A stretch of DNA of 64,000 nucleotides. It comes from Kordiimonas aquimaris (GTDB lineage: Bacteria > Pseudomonadota > Alphaproteobacteria > Sphingomonadales > Kordiimonadaceae). Position 1 is the first letter of the stretch. Every line of letters starts with the position of its first letter. Of this stretch, positions 54,465-63,181 are shown in pieces. The translations under genes were made by a program, and so were the position numbers. The notes under the pieces were generated by a model. That model was not told the origin of the DNA. It made no database searches and saw only the letters and a program-made list of their open reading frames with translations. The stretch covers positions 689,501 through 753,500 of the forward strand of contig NZ_JAOBPO010000001.1 in the NCBI RefSeq assembly GCF_025574485.1. Reading direction: 5' to 3'.

Positions 54465-56661
54465 TTAAGAAGCTCGAACTCGTGCTAGAAACTCGTTAAC
54501 AGCTGTATCTAGTGTGCTGGCATGTTGCGCTAAGCCACCTGCTACTTCCAGAACTTGAGTGGCGCCTTTGCCAGTATCATTGGCTGCTTCACTGACGGTC
54601 GTAATGTTAGAAGTTACATCCTGTGTACCTGTTGCAGCTTCTTGAACACTGCGGGATATTTCTGAGGTTGCCGAAGATTGTTGCTCTACTGAAACTGAAA
54701 TTGTTGTCGCAATTTCGTTCATTTCGGTAATCACATTACTAATACCTTCAATGGCAGTAACTGTGCTGGAGCTTTCTTCTTGAATATCTGTTATCTGCTT
54801 TGAGATTTCCTCGGTTGCCTTTGCTGTTTGACTGGCGAGTGATTTTACTTCGGAAGCAACTACAGCAAAGCCTTTCCCGCTATCACCAGCACGGGCTGCT
54901 TCAATTGTTGCATTCAAAGCAAGTAAGTTTGTTTGCTCAGCGATGTCGCTGATCAAATCGACAACATCACCGATCTTCTGTGCAGCAGCTGATAGATTTT
55001 GCACAGTTGTTGCGCTGCTTTGAACTTCTTTTACAGCTGAAGAAGCAATTGTCGTTGATTGACTTACTTGACGGCCAATTTCTTCGATTGATGCAGCAAG
55101 TTCTTCAGCAGCCGAGGCAACTGTTTGAACGTTCACTGTTGCTTCTTCAGATGATGCTGAAACCGCTACCGCCCGTTCGCCAGTGTCTTGTGCGCTGCCC
55201 ACCATGCCCTTAGCGGTTGCTTGCATCTGTTTTGCTGAACTTGAGACATCATTAACCACGTCTCTTACGCTCTCTTCGAAGTTATCAGCCAATTCGTTCA
55301 TTGCTCTCCGTTTTTCTTCTTCGATTCGAGCTTCTGATTCAGCTTTTTCTTTAGCTCGCTTGCGGTCCTCTTCTTGCTCACGCAACTGAGCAGCCTGTTG
55401 TTCCTCTGCCTGTTCAGCTTGTATCCGATCTATCTCAATCGCATTCTGTTTGAAGACCTCGACAGCGCGTGCCATTTCGCCAATCTCATCTGAACGGTCA
55501 GTTGCGGGAATTTCTGATTGTTTATCGCCGTTAGCCAGTTTACCCATGGCACCTGTCAAAGTCAGCACAGGTCTTGAAATTAGACGTCCAATCCCAATCG
55601 CTGAAAGGACACCAATAACAATTGCAATTAGTGAAAAGATAACGGCAAAGTTTTTGGAACCTTCCATGTTTCCTACGGCCAATGGGCCAAGCTCGTCCTG
55701 ACGTGCCTTGTTGCGAAGCTTGATTTGCTCAATATCGTCAGCAATTTGCGGACCTATTCTATCGAGTGTGCCTTTGATGACATTATTTCTGTCAAAAATA
55801 ACTTTTGTTACTTCATTGAATACCGCCTCGTAGTTTTGAGCACCTGTAACAAGTTGCTTGCGCAAGTTGCCGACGAGTGGGGTTTTGTAGAGTATCCAAC
55901 ATAGCTTGTGCATTAGTGCTAAACGACGATAATTCAGAAGCGGCCCGGTCTGCGCTGGATTGTTGATTATCGACAAGAAAGCGATTTGCGTAAAGGCGAG
56001 CAAGTAATAGACTACGAAGTGTTTTTCCTGCCATAAAACTTGCCTCACTGTCACCATCCGTGTATGCGCTCTCCATCACTTTGGTTAGGTTTCTCTCGGC
56101 TACAGGACCAAGGGTGTTCATCTGGTCAACAAGGCTGTTTCGATTTGCTCTGGCGTTTACGACTTTATTAAAACCATCTAAATAGTTGTTGAGTTGCGAC
56201 GAAGCGCTACCAAGGGCAGCCACATCTTGTTCGACGTCAAAATACTGTGAGGCATCCTGGAATAATTGATTGCTTGATGTGACTAGGTTTTGTGTTGCTA
56301 TCAGTCGGTCGTTAACAGTTTTCTTTGCGTTGTCGCTACCACTTAAAATATATTCTTTTGCACCAAGCCGCACGAGTAATAAGTTTGCCTGCACCCGGCC
56401 TAGTTCATTGGTTTGGCGCGCTGTTGCCCGATATTCGCTAAAGTTGTTGACAGCAGCTTGGAGTCCAAAAAAAGCGACCATGCTAACTGCAAACAGAAAT
56501 ACAAGTACGACACCGAACCCTAAACCAACCTTCTTACCAATCTTGAGATTATCAAATTTGACTTTCAGTCTTTGCTTGATTCCTGCAGAATTGGAGGCAA
56601 TATCCTGTCGTAGGTCGGTTGTTCGATTTTGGTGAGAAGAATCTTCGGTATAATTTGTCAC
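54465..56661 (-). pseudogene. Methyl-accepting chemotaxis protein split by a one-base frameshift
   Basis: Two frames (56661 to 55813, and one closing at 54465) form one chemoreceptor if a single base is removed from the run at 55879-55886 (GGGGTTTT on the plus strand). The restored product is 731 residues: membrane segment about 44-66, a long helical periplasmic sensor of HBM type (about 70-330; [19 protein letters not shown]), second membrane segment 337-358, HAMP, and a signalling domain with the hairpin [17 protein letters not shown]. Removing one base joins LDTLQNP to LVGNLRK smoothly. This is either a sequencing error, a recent inactivation or slippage. The chemotaxis kinase genes are elsewhere. 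Confidence 0.88.
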
Positions 56662-56927
56662 GATTTATCAGCCTAAGTTTGATAATTGTGACCCCCGGTA
56701 CTGAAACAACTTCTCAGTTATTTCTTTAATTTCTGTTAACGATCTACATTGAGATTATTGTGCAATTTTCCTTCTTAAGTTTGTGTTATTATTACAAATA
56801 AAGAAGAAAAGGTAAGTGACAAATAATCATCCTTTATTGAATTCAGTAATAGTATTTGCGACAGGATGTAGAAAATATATGGGCGGACAGTGTGGCAAAT
56901 GAACGGGCCCGTATTTACATGACCCTT

Positions 56928-58025
56928 TCACTGCAGCAAAAATGCTTTTATGTGCTCGTTAATAAATGCATTGTCTTCTGGGTTAAGGCCAGAACCAGCC
57001 AGGTGTCCCCAGATAGAAGGGATGGGTGTAAATTGCACGGACGGAATGAATTCAGCTTCGTACTTTAGTGACGCCAGCGGAAAGTACATGTCTGTTGCGC
57101 AGGGCATATAAAGCACATCTGCTTTTATAGATTTCAGCGCTTTCTCAATATCACCATTAAAGCCTTCTGTATTGCCCGCATTGTTCGTTTGCCACGCCCG
57201 CGCAAGGGTAATGAAGTCGTTGGCATCTCCCTGAGACAAGCCGTTTTGCCAAAACTCACGCAAGTAATCTTCTACGTGATCAAAGCCAAAATTCCTGTAT
57301 TTTTCCTGCCGGTACCATTCCTGCGACAAACCCCACGCGGCCCAGTGCGTGCCGCCCGCGCGCAGCCCGACAAGTGGTGGTTCGCTGTAGTCACCGCCGT
57401 TGTAAGCCGCGTCTGCTGTGATGGCCGTAATCCATCCCTCCAAGCGTACTTTGCCGTGCGGGTATTCCTTGGCGGAACCACAATAAGGTGCAATTCTGGA
57501 CACATAATCAGGATGGCTCACCGCCCACTGCAGGGCTTGCTGCGCCCCCATCGAAAAGCCAACAACGGCATAAAGGTGTTCAATGTCAAACTCTTCTCTC
57601 AGTAGTCGGTAGCCCGCATTGATGTTGTCGCGCACGGCGATGGCCGGGAAACGCGGCCCGTCAAATGGTGCCGGTGTGTTGCTGGGTGAGCTGGACAATC
57701 CGTTCGAGAACATGTCTGTTGCGATAATGAAATACTTTTCAGGGTCCAATGCTTTGCCGGGGCCAATCATGAAATCATAACCATGATGGTCACCGCCGTA
57801 TGCGGACGGCACGAGCACCGCATTGCTTCTGTCTGCATTCAACTTCCCGTGTGTCACATACGACAGTTTTGTATTTGGCAATATGGTGCCAGATTCGAAC
57901 TGAAACGACCCCAGTTCAAACACCTTATGGCCACCATCCGCAAACGCGGATTGCCATGCAAAAGCAAGGCCCATGACAATTGAAAGGAGAAGCCGGAATG
58001 TTGAGCGAACGGGTAGCTTTGTCAT
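56928..58025 (-). CDS. Exported alpha/beta hydrolase related to homoserine O-acetyltransferase
   Basis: 365 residues. The fold is that of MetX-type hydrolases: nucleophile S158 in VGFSMGAQQALQWA, SAYGGDHHGYDFM, IIATDMFSNGLSSSPSN, and a late Asp (CATDMYFP) and His (IWGHLAG). Unlike cytosolic MetX, it has a signal peptide (about 1-29, ending SAFADG), so it works in the periplasm or outside and is unlikely to make O-acetylhomoserine. An esterase or acyltransferase role is plausible. Its 3' end is duplicated at 53450-53510. Confidence 0.85.
   Translation of the reverse strand: MTKLPVRSTFRLLLSIVMGLAFAWQSAFADGGHKVFELGSFQFESGTILPNTKLSYVTHGKLNADRSNAVLVPSAYGGDHHGYDFMIGPGKALDPEKYFIIATDMFSNGLSSSPSNTPAPFDGPRFPAIAVRDNINAGYRLLREEFDIEHLYAVVGFSMGAQQALQWAVSHPDYVSRIAPYCGSAKEYPHGKVRLEGWITAITADAAYNGGDYSEPPLVGLRAGGTHWAAWGLSQEWYRQEKYRNFGFDHVEDYLREFWQNGLSQGDANDFITLARAWQTNNAGNTEGFNGDIEKALKSIKADVLYMPCATDMYFPLASLKYEAEFIPSVQFTPIPSIWGHLAGSGLNPEDNAFINEHIKAFLLQ
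56934..56994 (-). repeat. Repeat at the 3' end of the MetX-like hydrolase gene
   Basis: Partner of 53450-53510 (61 bases, one mismatch, same orientation). Together the copies bracket the outer-membrane protein and chemoreceptor genes. The gap 56662-56927 before it is AT-rich near the chemoreceptor promoter and otherwise unassigned. Confidence 0.9.
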
Positions 58026-58131
58026 TTCATTTCCTGCGGGATGTTATGCCTGATTAAAGGTAAGCAGCGTTGTGCGAGTTCATTGAAAGGGAAGTGTAGG
58101 CAAGGCGATTTACAGTTGCAAGCAATGCGGA

Positions 58132-59247
58132 TCATGCGCTTTCAACATATCCCTTAATTTTTAAAATAATGAGATCAACCTCAATGAACGGGTTTGCGGC
58201 AACCTGACGAACCCAAACCTCATCATCAATTTGTGTTTGCGAAGACGTGTCTGCAAGCGCTGCTAAAACGCCCTTTATCTCTTTGCGTTTTGGGCGCCAT
58301 GTGACAACCGCGGTTTCCGGCTTTTGCTTAAGCTCGGTCGCATCATGTGTGCGCAGAAAGTCAGCCAGCTTTTCAGCATCCGCCATGCTTTTCTCTATAC
58401 GCTGCGCCAAACCGCTGCGCCCCCATGCCATGAGTGTCGCCATTAACGGGATGGCGGCAGCACCGCGCGAACCTTGTACGCCGACATTTGGCGCCGCGAG
58501 ATAAGACCCGCCGTAACTAATGTGACGGAGCGCCTTTTTATCCTTAAATAAAACAAGGGCAGAGTCTTTTGGTTGATAGAACCATTTATGAGCAGAAATC
58601 GCGACACTGTCTGCTTTCTCAATGCCGTCCAGAATATCCGAATATTTTGTAAGCCTGAGCGGGGCTGCCCATGCTGCGTCCACATGCGTCCATAGCGCGC
58701 CTGATGGTGAGAGATCATCAACGGCGCCTCTGCCTGTTGTTCCTGCTGTTAAAACAAGGCATGCCTCTTTCAAATTCGTGAGCTTGTCGCGGTTTAGTTT
58801 TCCTGCGGAATCAACCGCGACCGTATCAAGCTTCATGCCCAGAATATCTGCTGCTTTTGCAACGGATATATGTGCATCTTTCGATGCGACAACAGTCTTT
58901 GCACCGTGTTTTCTTGCGCACCAAATCGCAGTTAGGTTTGCAATCGTAGATCCTGCGCAAAAATGACCGTCGGTCATACCGAAGTAAGGCAAAAGCCAAT
59001 CAATAACCCGCTTCTCGACCACTGTTGCCAGAGGGCTCAGGTCCGGGTGCAACAGGTTTTGGTTATATTCTGCGTTGAGCCCCACAACTTTTGCAGCAAT
59101 CTCGGGCGTGGGCGGGTCCATATGTGCCATAATCCAAGCGGCGCCTATATCTGCAGAATGGGTTTTAATCAAGTTGCTGACTTGGGAAAACACTTGATCA
59201 GGCTCTCTGCCGAGTTCTGGTAATTCAAAAGGTATTTCTTCGAGCAT
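58132..59247 (-). CDS. PLP-dependent decarboxylase/aminotransferase-like enzyme
   Basis: 371 residues, fold type I PLP enzyme of the group II decarboxylase family. Visible are H126 (ring stacking; SKDAHISV), D190 (THVDAAWAA) and the Schiff-base K221 in SAHKWFYQP. YNQNLLHPDLSP and LGRGAAAIPL-type blocks match glutamate/tyrosine/aromatic amino acid decarboxylase relatives. It is about 100 residues shorter than typical members, mainly at the N-terminus. The substrate is unknown. Confidence 0.85.
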   Translation of the reverse strand: MLEEIPFELPELGREPDQVFSQVSNLIKTHSADIGAAWIMAHMDPPTPEIAAKVVGLNAEYNQNLLHPDLSPLATVVEKRVIDWLLPYFGMTDGHFCAGSTIANLTAIWCARKHGAKTVVASKDAHISVAKAADILGMKLDTVAVDSAGKLNRDKLTNLKEACLVLTAGTTGRGAVDDLSPSGALWTHVDAAWAAPLRLTKYSDILDGIEKADSVAISAHKWFYQPKDSALVLFKDKKALRHISYGGSYLAAPNVGVQGSRGAAAIPLMATLMAWGRSGLAQRIEKSMADAEKLADFLRTHDATELKQKPETAVVTWRPKRKEIKGVLAALADTSSQTQIDDEVWVRQVAANPFIEVDLIILKIKGYVESA

Positions 59248-59445
59248 GATGTAACCTTGTTTGGTTTGCCGCCTGTATGGAACATCTAAGTTATAGTGCT
59301 CGTGGTTGTGAAACGCTACAAAGCCTTACAGCATTATGATATGATCGGCCTTGGGGAAGGTTTCACGTACTTGGCAAAATTGTTCAGTAGGGCAACATGC
59401 TGACACAGCTAAAGAGTGTGACTAATTGAAAACGGAGGGGTTGAT

Positions 59446-60273
59446 ATGACATACGAAAACGCATCTGTAGCACAAAGGCCGCCAACCATGGCGAAAGACT
59501 TTGCGCGGGGCCTGCCAGTTCATGCACCATTTGATTGGTTGAAAGCGGGTGTGCGCGATACGTTTGCTTCACCTGTCAGCAGCCTATCGTATGGCTTGGC
59601 GGTGTTTTTGATATCGGTTGCTTTCGTCGCTGTTATGTTTCGCTTCGGTTTCAGTTATTTTCTGTTTCCGGCTATTGCGGGGTTTATGGTTTTGGGGCCT
59701 TTCATCGCCACTGGGCTATACGGAAAAAGCCGATTGCTGGCGGCAGGGGCTGCCGGTGTATCCACGCGTGAGATGCTGTCTGTTAAGCCAAAGTCACCAG
59801 GGCAACTCCTCCTTGTGGGCATTGTGCTGATGCTGATCATGACCTTTTGGCTGCGGTTTGCAGTTGTGCTTTATGCACTGTTTTTTGGTTTGGCACCGTT
59901 CGGTGGTTTGGAACAAACTATTGATACGCTTTTTTTAACCAATACGGGGCGCACGCTTTTGATGGTTGGCAGCGCTGTGGGTGGCTTAATGGCGGCTTTC
60001 TCTTTTTCCATCAGTGCCTTTTCAATTCCCATGCTGATGAATGAAAAGAAAGACACCATGACGGCTGTGGCGCTAAGTGTGGTTATCGCCTGGATGAACA
60101 AATCAGTTGTTTTTGTGTGGGGCAGTATCGTGCTGGCACTATTCCTGTTCAGTGTTGCCAATGCATTTGTTGGGCTTATTGTGATTTTTCCAATACTGGG
60201 TCACGGCACGTGGCATGCCTATCAGGCTATGCGCAGTGAAGAAGCCCTCGTTGCCGCAGAAAACGAGGCATAG
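59446..60273 (+). CDS. DUF2189 membrane protein
   Basis: 275 residues with six hydrophobic segments (about 48-65, 68-90, 120-150, 165-190, 205-225, 228-255). The N-terminal LKAGVRDTFASPVSSLSYG and FFLFPAIAGFMVLGPFIATGLYG-like blocks (here FLFPAIAG, GPFIATGLY) match DUF2189, an integral membrane family common in alphaproteobacteria and sometimes near cytochrome oxidase genes. The function is unknown. It stands alone and is divergent from the PLP enzyme gene. Confidence 0.9.
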   Translation: MTYENASVAQRPPTMAKDFARGLPVHAPFDWLKAGVRDTFASPVSSLSYGLAVFLISVAFVAVMFRFGFSYFLFPAIAGFMVLGPFIATGLYGKSRLLAAGAAGVSTREMLSVKPKSPGQLLLVGIVLMLIMTFWLRFAVVLYALFFGLAPFGGLEQTIDTLFLTNTGRTLLMVGSAVGGLMAAFSFSISAFSIPMLMNEKKDTMTAVALSVVIAWMNKSVVFVWGSIVLALFLFSVANAFVGLIVIFPILGHGTWHAYQAMRSEEALVAAENEA

Positions 60274-60368
60274 GTCGTCACCGCTAAATACGTCTGTAGT
60301 GATAGTTGTGTGGGCAAACTTGAGGTGTTGTAATTCATCGTCTGTTTTTCTCTTAGTGTTGTTTGATT

Positions 60369-60590
60369 TTATGATCCATCTAGCGTGATTTTTCTTATGT
60401 CTGAGAGGCTTAACGCTTTACCTCCGGCGCCCCACTGGCCGTTTTTCACTTCATTAATAATCACCCATGTGTAGGGACGAATTCTTTCATTAGTTACTTC
60501 AACAACTACATTTGTAATTTTGGCAATAATCGCTGCGGATTGATCTTTATCGAGTTCATCCTTGAATACTTTCACCTCAATAAGTGGCAT
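60369..60590 (-). CDS. 4-oxalocrotonate tautomerase-family protein
   Basis: 73 residues starting MPLIEVKVF; the catalytic proline must be the first residue after Met removal, which fixes the start here rather than further upstream. It also has RPYTWVIINEV, matching the small tautomerase fold. AGGAATTT precedes the start. It acts as a small oligomeric enzyme on keto-enol substrates. It lies 114 bases downstream of the SDR gene, on the same strand. Confidence 0.88.
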   Translation of the reverse strand: MPLIEVKVFKDELDKDQSAAIIAKITNVVVEVTNERIRPYTWVIINEVKNGQWGAGGKALSLSDIRKITLDGS

Positions 60591-60704
60591 GAGAAATTCC
60601 TTTCTAGTGTGGCTGGGTTTACAACACTTAAGTTGAGAGGGATGGTAATTTACCACCCCTACTTCGATCTGAAATCTATGAACACATGGTAGATTGATAT
60701 TGTT

Positions 60705-61571
60705 TTACACAGTTTTTAATATCTCAAGATGATCGAGACTTAATGCCTTCACGCTGCTGGCTTGCACGGGCTCAATCGCATTATTGATTGTGTCAGCACC
60801 GAAACTTGCACCGACGACTGTACGAGTAGGTCGTTGTCCAGCAGGTGTTTCAATCAGTGTTGCTACTGCTTCGGCAATATCATGAGGATTTGGAGCGTCA
60901 GCGCCCTCGAACATAGACATGAAACTCTCAAACATCGCTCCTGGAATTTCCCCAACATCCCCGTATTCCTCTATTTTCACCGTGTCGTGAGGCTGGGCGG
61001 CACTGCTATACATTTGCGTTGGATATGCGCTTGGTTGAACCAAAGCGACGTCAATGCCAAACTGTGAAGTTTCATATCGTAGACTATCCGTTATCGCTTC
61101 AACAGCGAATTTGCTGGCACCGTAAATACCGAAAAATGGGAACGTCACTCGACCCAAAATTGAGCCAATATTGATGATTAATCCGCTCCTTTTACGACGA
61201 AATATTGGCAAGACTGCACGGGTGACACGATGCAGACCGATAACGTTCACATCGAAGAGCGCTGTCACTTGCGTATCCGTGAAGGCCTCCGAAACACCTG
61301 CTGAAGCTACACCAGCATTATTAATCAAAACGTCGATACGCCCTGCTTTGTTGACGACAGATGCGACTGCCTGTTCCACCGATTGAGTCTCAGTTACGTC
61401 AAGCTCAACGACCTCAATGCCTTTGGCTTTTATGGCGCCCGCGTGCTCGCGGTTTTTACCATTTATATCCCGCATAGAAGCAAAGACTCTATGACCTTCA
61501 GCAGCTAGTGTTTCGACTGTGTAGCGACCAAATCCAGTTGATGCGCCAGTAATGAGAATGACTTTCGACAT
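60705..61571 (-). CDS. Short-chain dehydrogenase/reductase
   Basis: 288 residues of the classical SDR type: cofactor motif TGASTGFG (about 8-15), NNAG (about 86-89), catalytic Ser in NIGSILG and Y-x3-K in YGASKFA. The Arg in ASMRD after the second strand suggests NADP(H). The substrate is unknown. It is divergent from a LysR regulator with operator-like repeats between them, so it is the likely regulated gene. Confidence 0.92.
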   Translation of the reverse strand: MSKVILITGASTGFGRYTVETLAAEGHRVFASMRDINGKNREHAGAIKAKGIEVVELDVTETQSVEQAVASVVNKAGRIDVLINNAGVASAGVSEAFTDTQVTALFDVNVIGLHRVTRAVLPIFRRKRSGLIINIGSILGRVTFPFFGIYGASKFAVEAITDSLRYETSQFGIDVALVQPSAYPTQMYSSAAQPHDTVKIEEYGDVGEIPGAMFESFMSMFEGADAPNPHDIAEAVATLIETPAGQRPTRTVVGASFGADTINNAIEPVQASSVKALSLDHLEILKTV

Positions 61572-61610
61572 ATTTGTTTCCTTATTTTGTTACTGACTAG
61601 GAACTTAATA

Positions 61611-61668
61611 TGTGCATTTGATTAGATAAATACCTTGAAATACATATGATCTGTGCAATAAATGCACA
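61611..61668. promoter_or_regulatory. TGTGCA half-sites between SDR and lysR genes
   Basis: A perfect inverted repeat TGTGCA-ATAAA-TGCACA at 61652-61668 ends one base before the LysR start codon, and a third TGTGCA half-site lies at 61611-61616 beside the SDR promoter. Spacing (about 41 bases) suits LysR tetramer binding and autorepression. Confidence 0.65.
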
Positions 61669-61669
61669 A

Positions 61670-62557
61670 ATGAATAACCTTTCGAATATGCAATTGTTTG
61701 TTAAAGTTGTGGAAGAAGGCAGTTTCTCAGCCACTGCCCGTTACTTCGGAATCATGCCATCTTCTGTATCGCGGCAGATTTCACATCTGGAGAACGAGCT
61801 GGGTGCGCGTCTTTTTCATCGAACGACACGTAAGCAAAGTCTTACCGAGGCAGGTCAGATATACTATCAACACACCCTGCGGATTGTTGCAGATATTGAA
61901 GAGGCGAAACGCGCTGTAAGCCAATTGGCTGAGTCACCCTCAGGGCACTTGCATGTGACGGTAGAAACAGATTTTGCCGTTACGTTTATAGCGCCTGTTT
62001 TACCAGAGTTTTTTATACGTTATCCAAAAGTTCAAGTACGATTTTCCATGAATACAGATAATCTGGATATTGTGGATAATGCGATGGACTTGGCAATACG
62101 ATTCGGTCACTTGGGAGATTCTGGATTAATCGCACGAAAGCTTGCTATGAGTTCTTCAGTGATATGTGCAAGCCCTGACTATCTTGCCACCTATGGTACA
62201 CCGTCACACCCAAGCCAACTTGGAAAACATAATTGTCTGTCTTTTCGTACAGCAGCAGGTAAAAATTATTGGAAGTTCAACGATCAAGGAAAAACATTAG
62301 ACATTCCGATATCTGGTTCTTTGAATGCCAACAACCTTACTTTTTTGAAGGAAAATGCTCTAACTGGACAAGGTATCATTATGATCCCATCATGGATGGT
62401 TCATTCTGCGCTGAAGGAAAAACTTCTCATACCGTTGCTCGAAGATTTTCCTTTACTCCCTTCAGCAACACCTATCCATGCAGTTTTTGCGCACAACCGG
62501 CATTTAGCGCCGAAGGTTCGCGCATTTGTTGATTTTCTCGCAGAGAAACTTAAATGA
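61670..62557 (+). CDS. LysR-family transcriptional regulator
   Basis: 295 residues from MNNLSNMQLFVKVVEEGSF, the usual opening of this LysR branch; an upstream ATG would overlap the operator. Winged helix at about 3-60 (SFSATARYFGIMPSSVSRQISHLE), effector-binding domain at about 85-290 (periplasmic-binding-protein fold). It probably regulates the divergent SDR and the tautomerase gene after it. Confidence 0.92.
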   Translation: MNNLSNMQLFVKVVEEGSFSATARYFGIMPSSVSRQISHLENELGARLFHRTTRKQSLTEAGQIYYQHTLRIVADIEEAKRAVSQLAESPSGHLHVTVETDFAVTFIAPVLPEFFIRYPKVQVRFSMNTDNLDIVDNAMDLAIRFGHLGDSGLIARKLAMSSSVICASPDYLATYGTPSHPSQLGKHNCLSFRTAAGKNYWKFNDQGKTLDIPISGSLNANNLTFLKENALTGQGIIMIPSWMVHSALKEKLLIPLLEDFPLLPSATPIHAVFAHNRHLAPKVRAFVDFLAEKLK

Positions 62558-62700
62558 CCCTGTACCCACAGATAAGCGTACTCGCGTCTAAAGTCAGAAC
62601 ATTCATTGATTTAATGATTAATGAAATCGACCAGAAATCTGCATGCAAAGAATGCCTGTCATATTGAGCGAACAGATAGTGTTGGTTACAGGAGTTAGAA

Positions 62701-63165
62701 TTGACCCTTCGAGAAAATATTAACATGGACAAGTTGACCGCTATGTTGCAACTCAAAGGGCTTCATTCAGAGCGAACAACGCCTAATGCACTTGATAATC
62801 TCGATCAAACCAAAGGAGCCTATATCCTCTTCGTCACGCTTGAGAGAGCCGTTGCCGTTAAACTGCCGGGGCGAGATGCCTTCACGCTTTCAGTTGGCAC
62901 ATACCTTTATGTCGGTAGCGCGAACGGCGGTGGTGGCATGAAGGCCCGGCTTGCGCGTCATTTCAAAAGGCAAAAGGAAATCCACTGGCACGTTGACCAA
63001 TTGACCACGCGGGCCGCACACGTTTCTGCACTTGCCGTAGCGGATGGTGACGAGTGTATGCTGGGCGCGGTGCTGATCAACTCAGGCCGGTTTCAAGTCG
63101 CCGTTCCCGGTTTTGGCAGCAGTGACTGCCGCACATGCGTCAGCCACTTATTGATGCCTGTATAG
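62701..63165 (+). CDS. DUF123 / GIY-YIG-like protein
   Basis: 154 residues from TTG, chosen because AGGAGT ends six bases upstream; an ATG at 62725 has no such site. The domain (about 35-150) shows KGAYILFV, GTYLYVGSANGGGGMKARLARH, and IHWHVDQL, the DUF123 pattern related to GIY-YIG nucleases. SDCRTCVSHL at the end has two Cys. No partner gene is evident; the activity is unproven. Confidence 0.85.
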   Translation: MTLRENINMDKLTAMLQLKGLHSERTTPNALDNLDQTKGAYILFVTLERAVAVKLPGRDAFTLSVGTYLYVGSANGGGGMKARLARHFKRQKEIHWHVDQLTTRAAHVSALAVADGDECMLGAVLINSGRFQVAVPGFGSSDCRTCVSHLLMPV

Positions 63166-63181
63166 AGGCTAACAGCTTTAC

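Noticed and set aside
54465-56661. Reading the chemoreceptor region as two separate genes
   Set aside because: The second frame has no plausible start or ribosome binding site and its first 60 residues are nonsense; one base change joins both frames into a standard chemoreceptor.
56856-57068. A 70-codon plus-strand frame at the boundary of the hydrolase gene
   Set aside because: It overlaps the hydrolase 3' end antisense and the repeat; no family resemblance.
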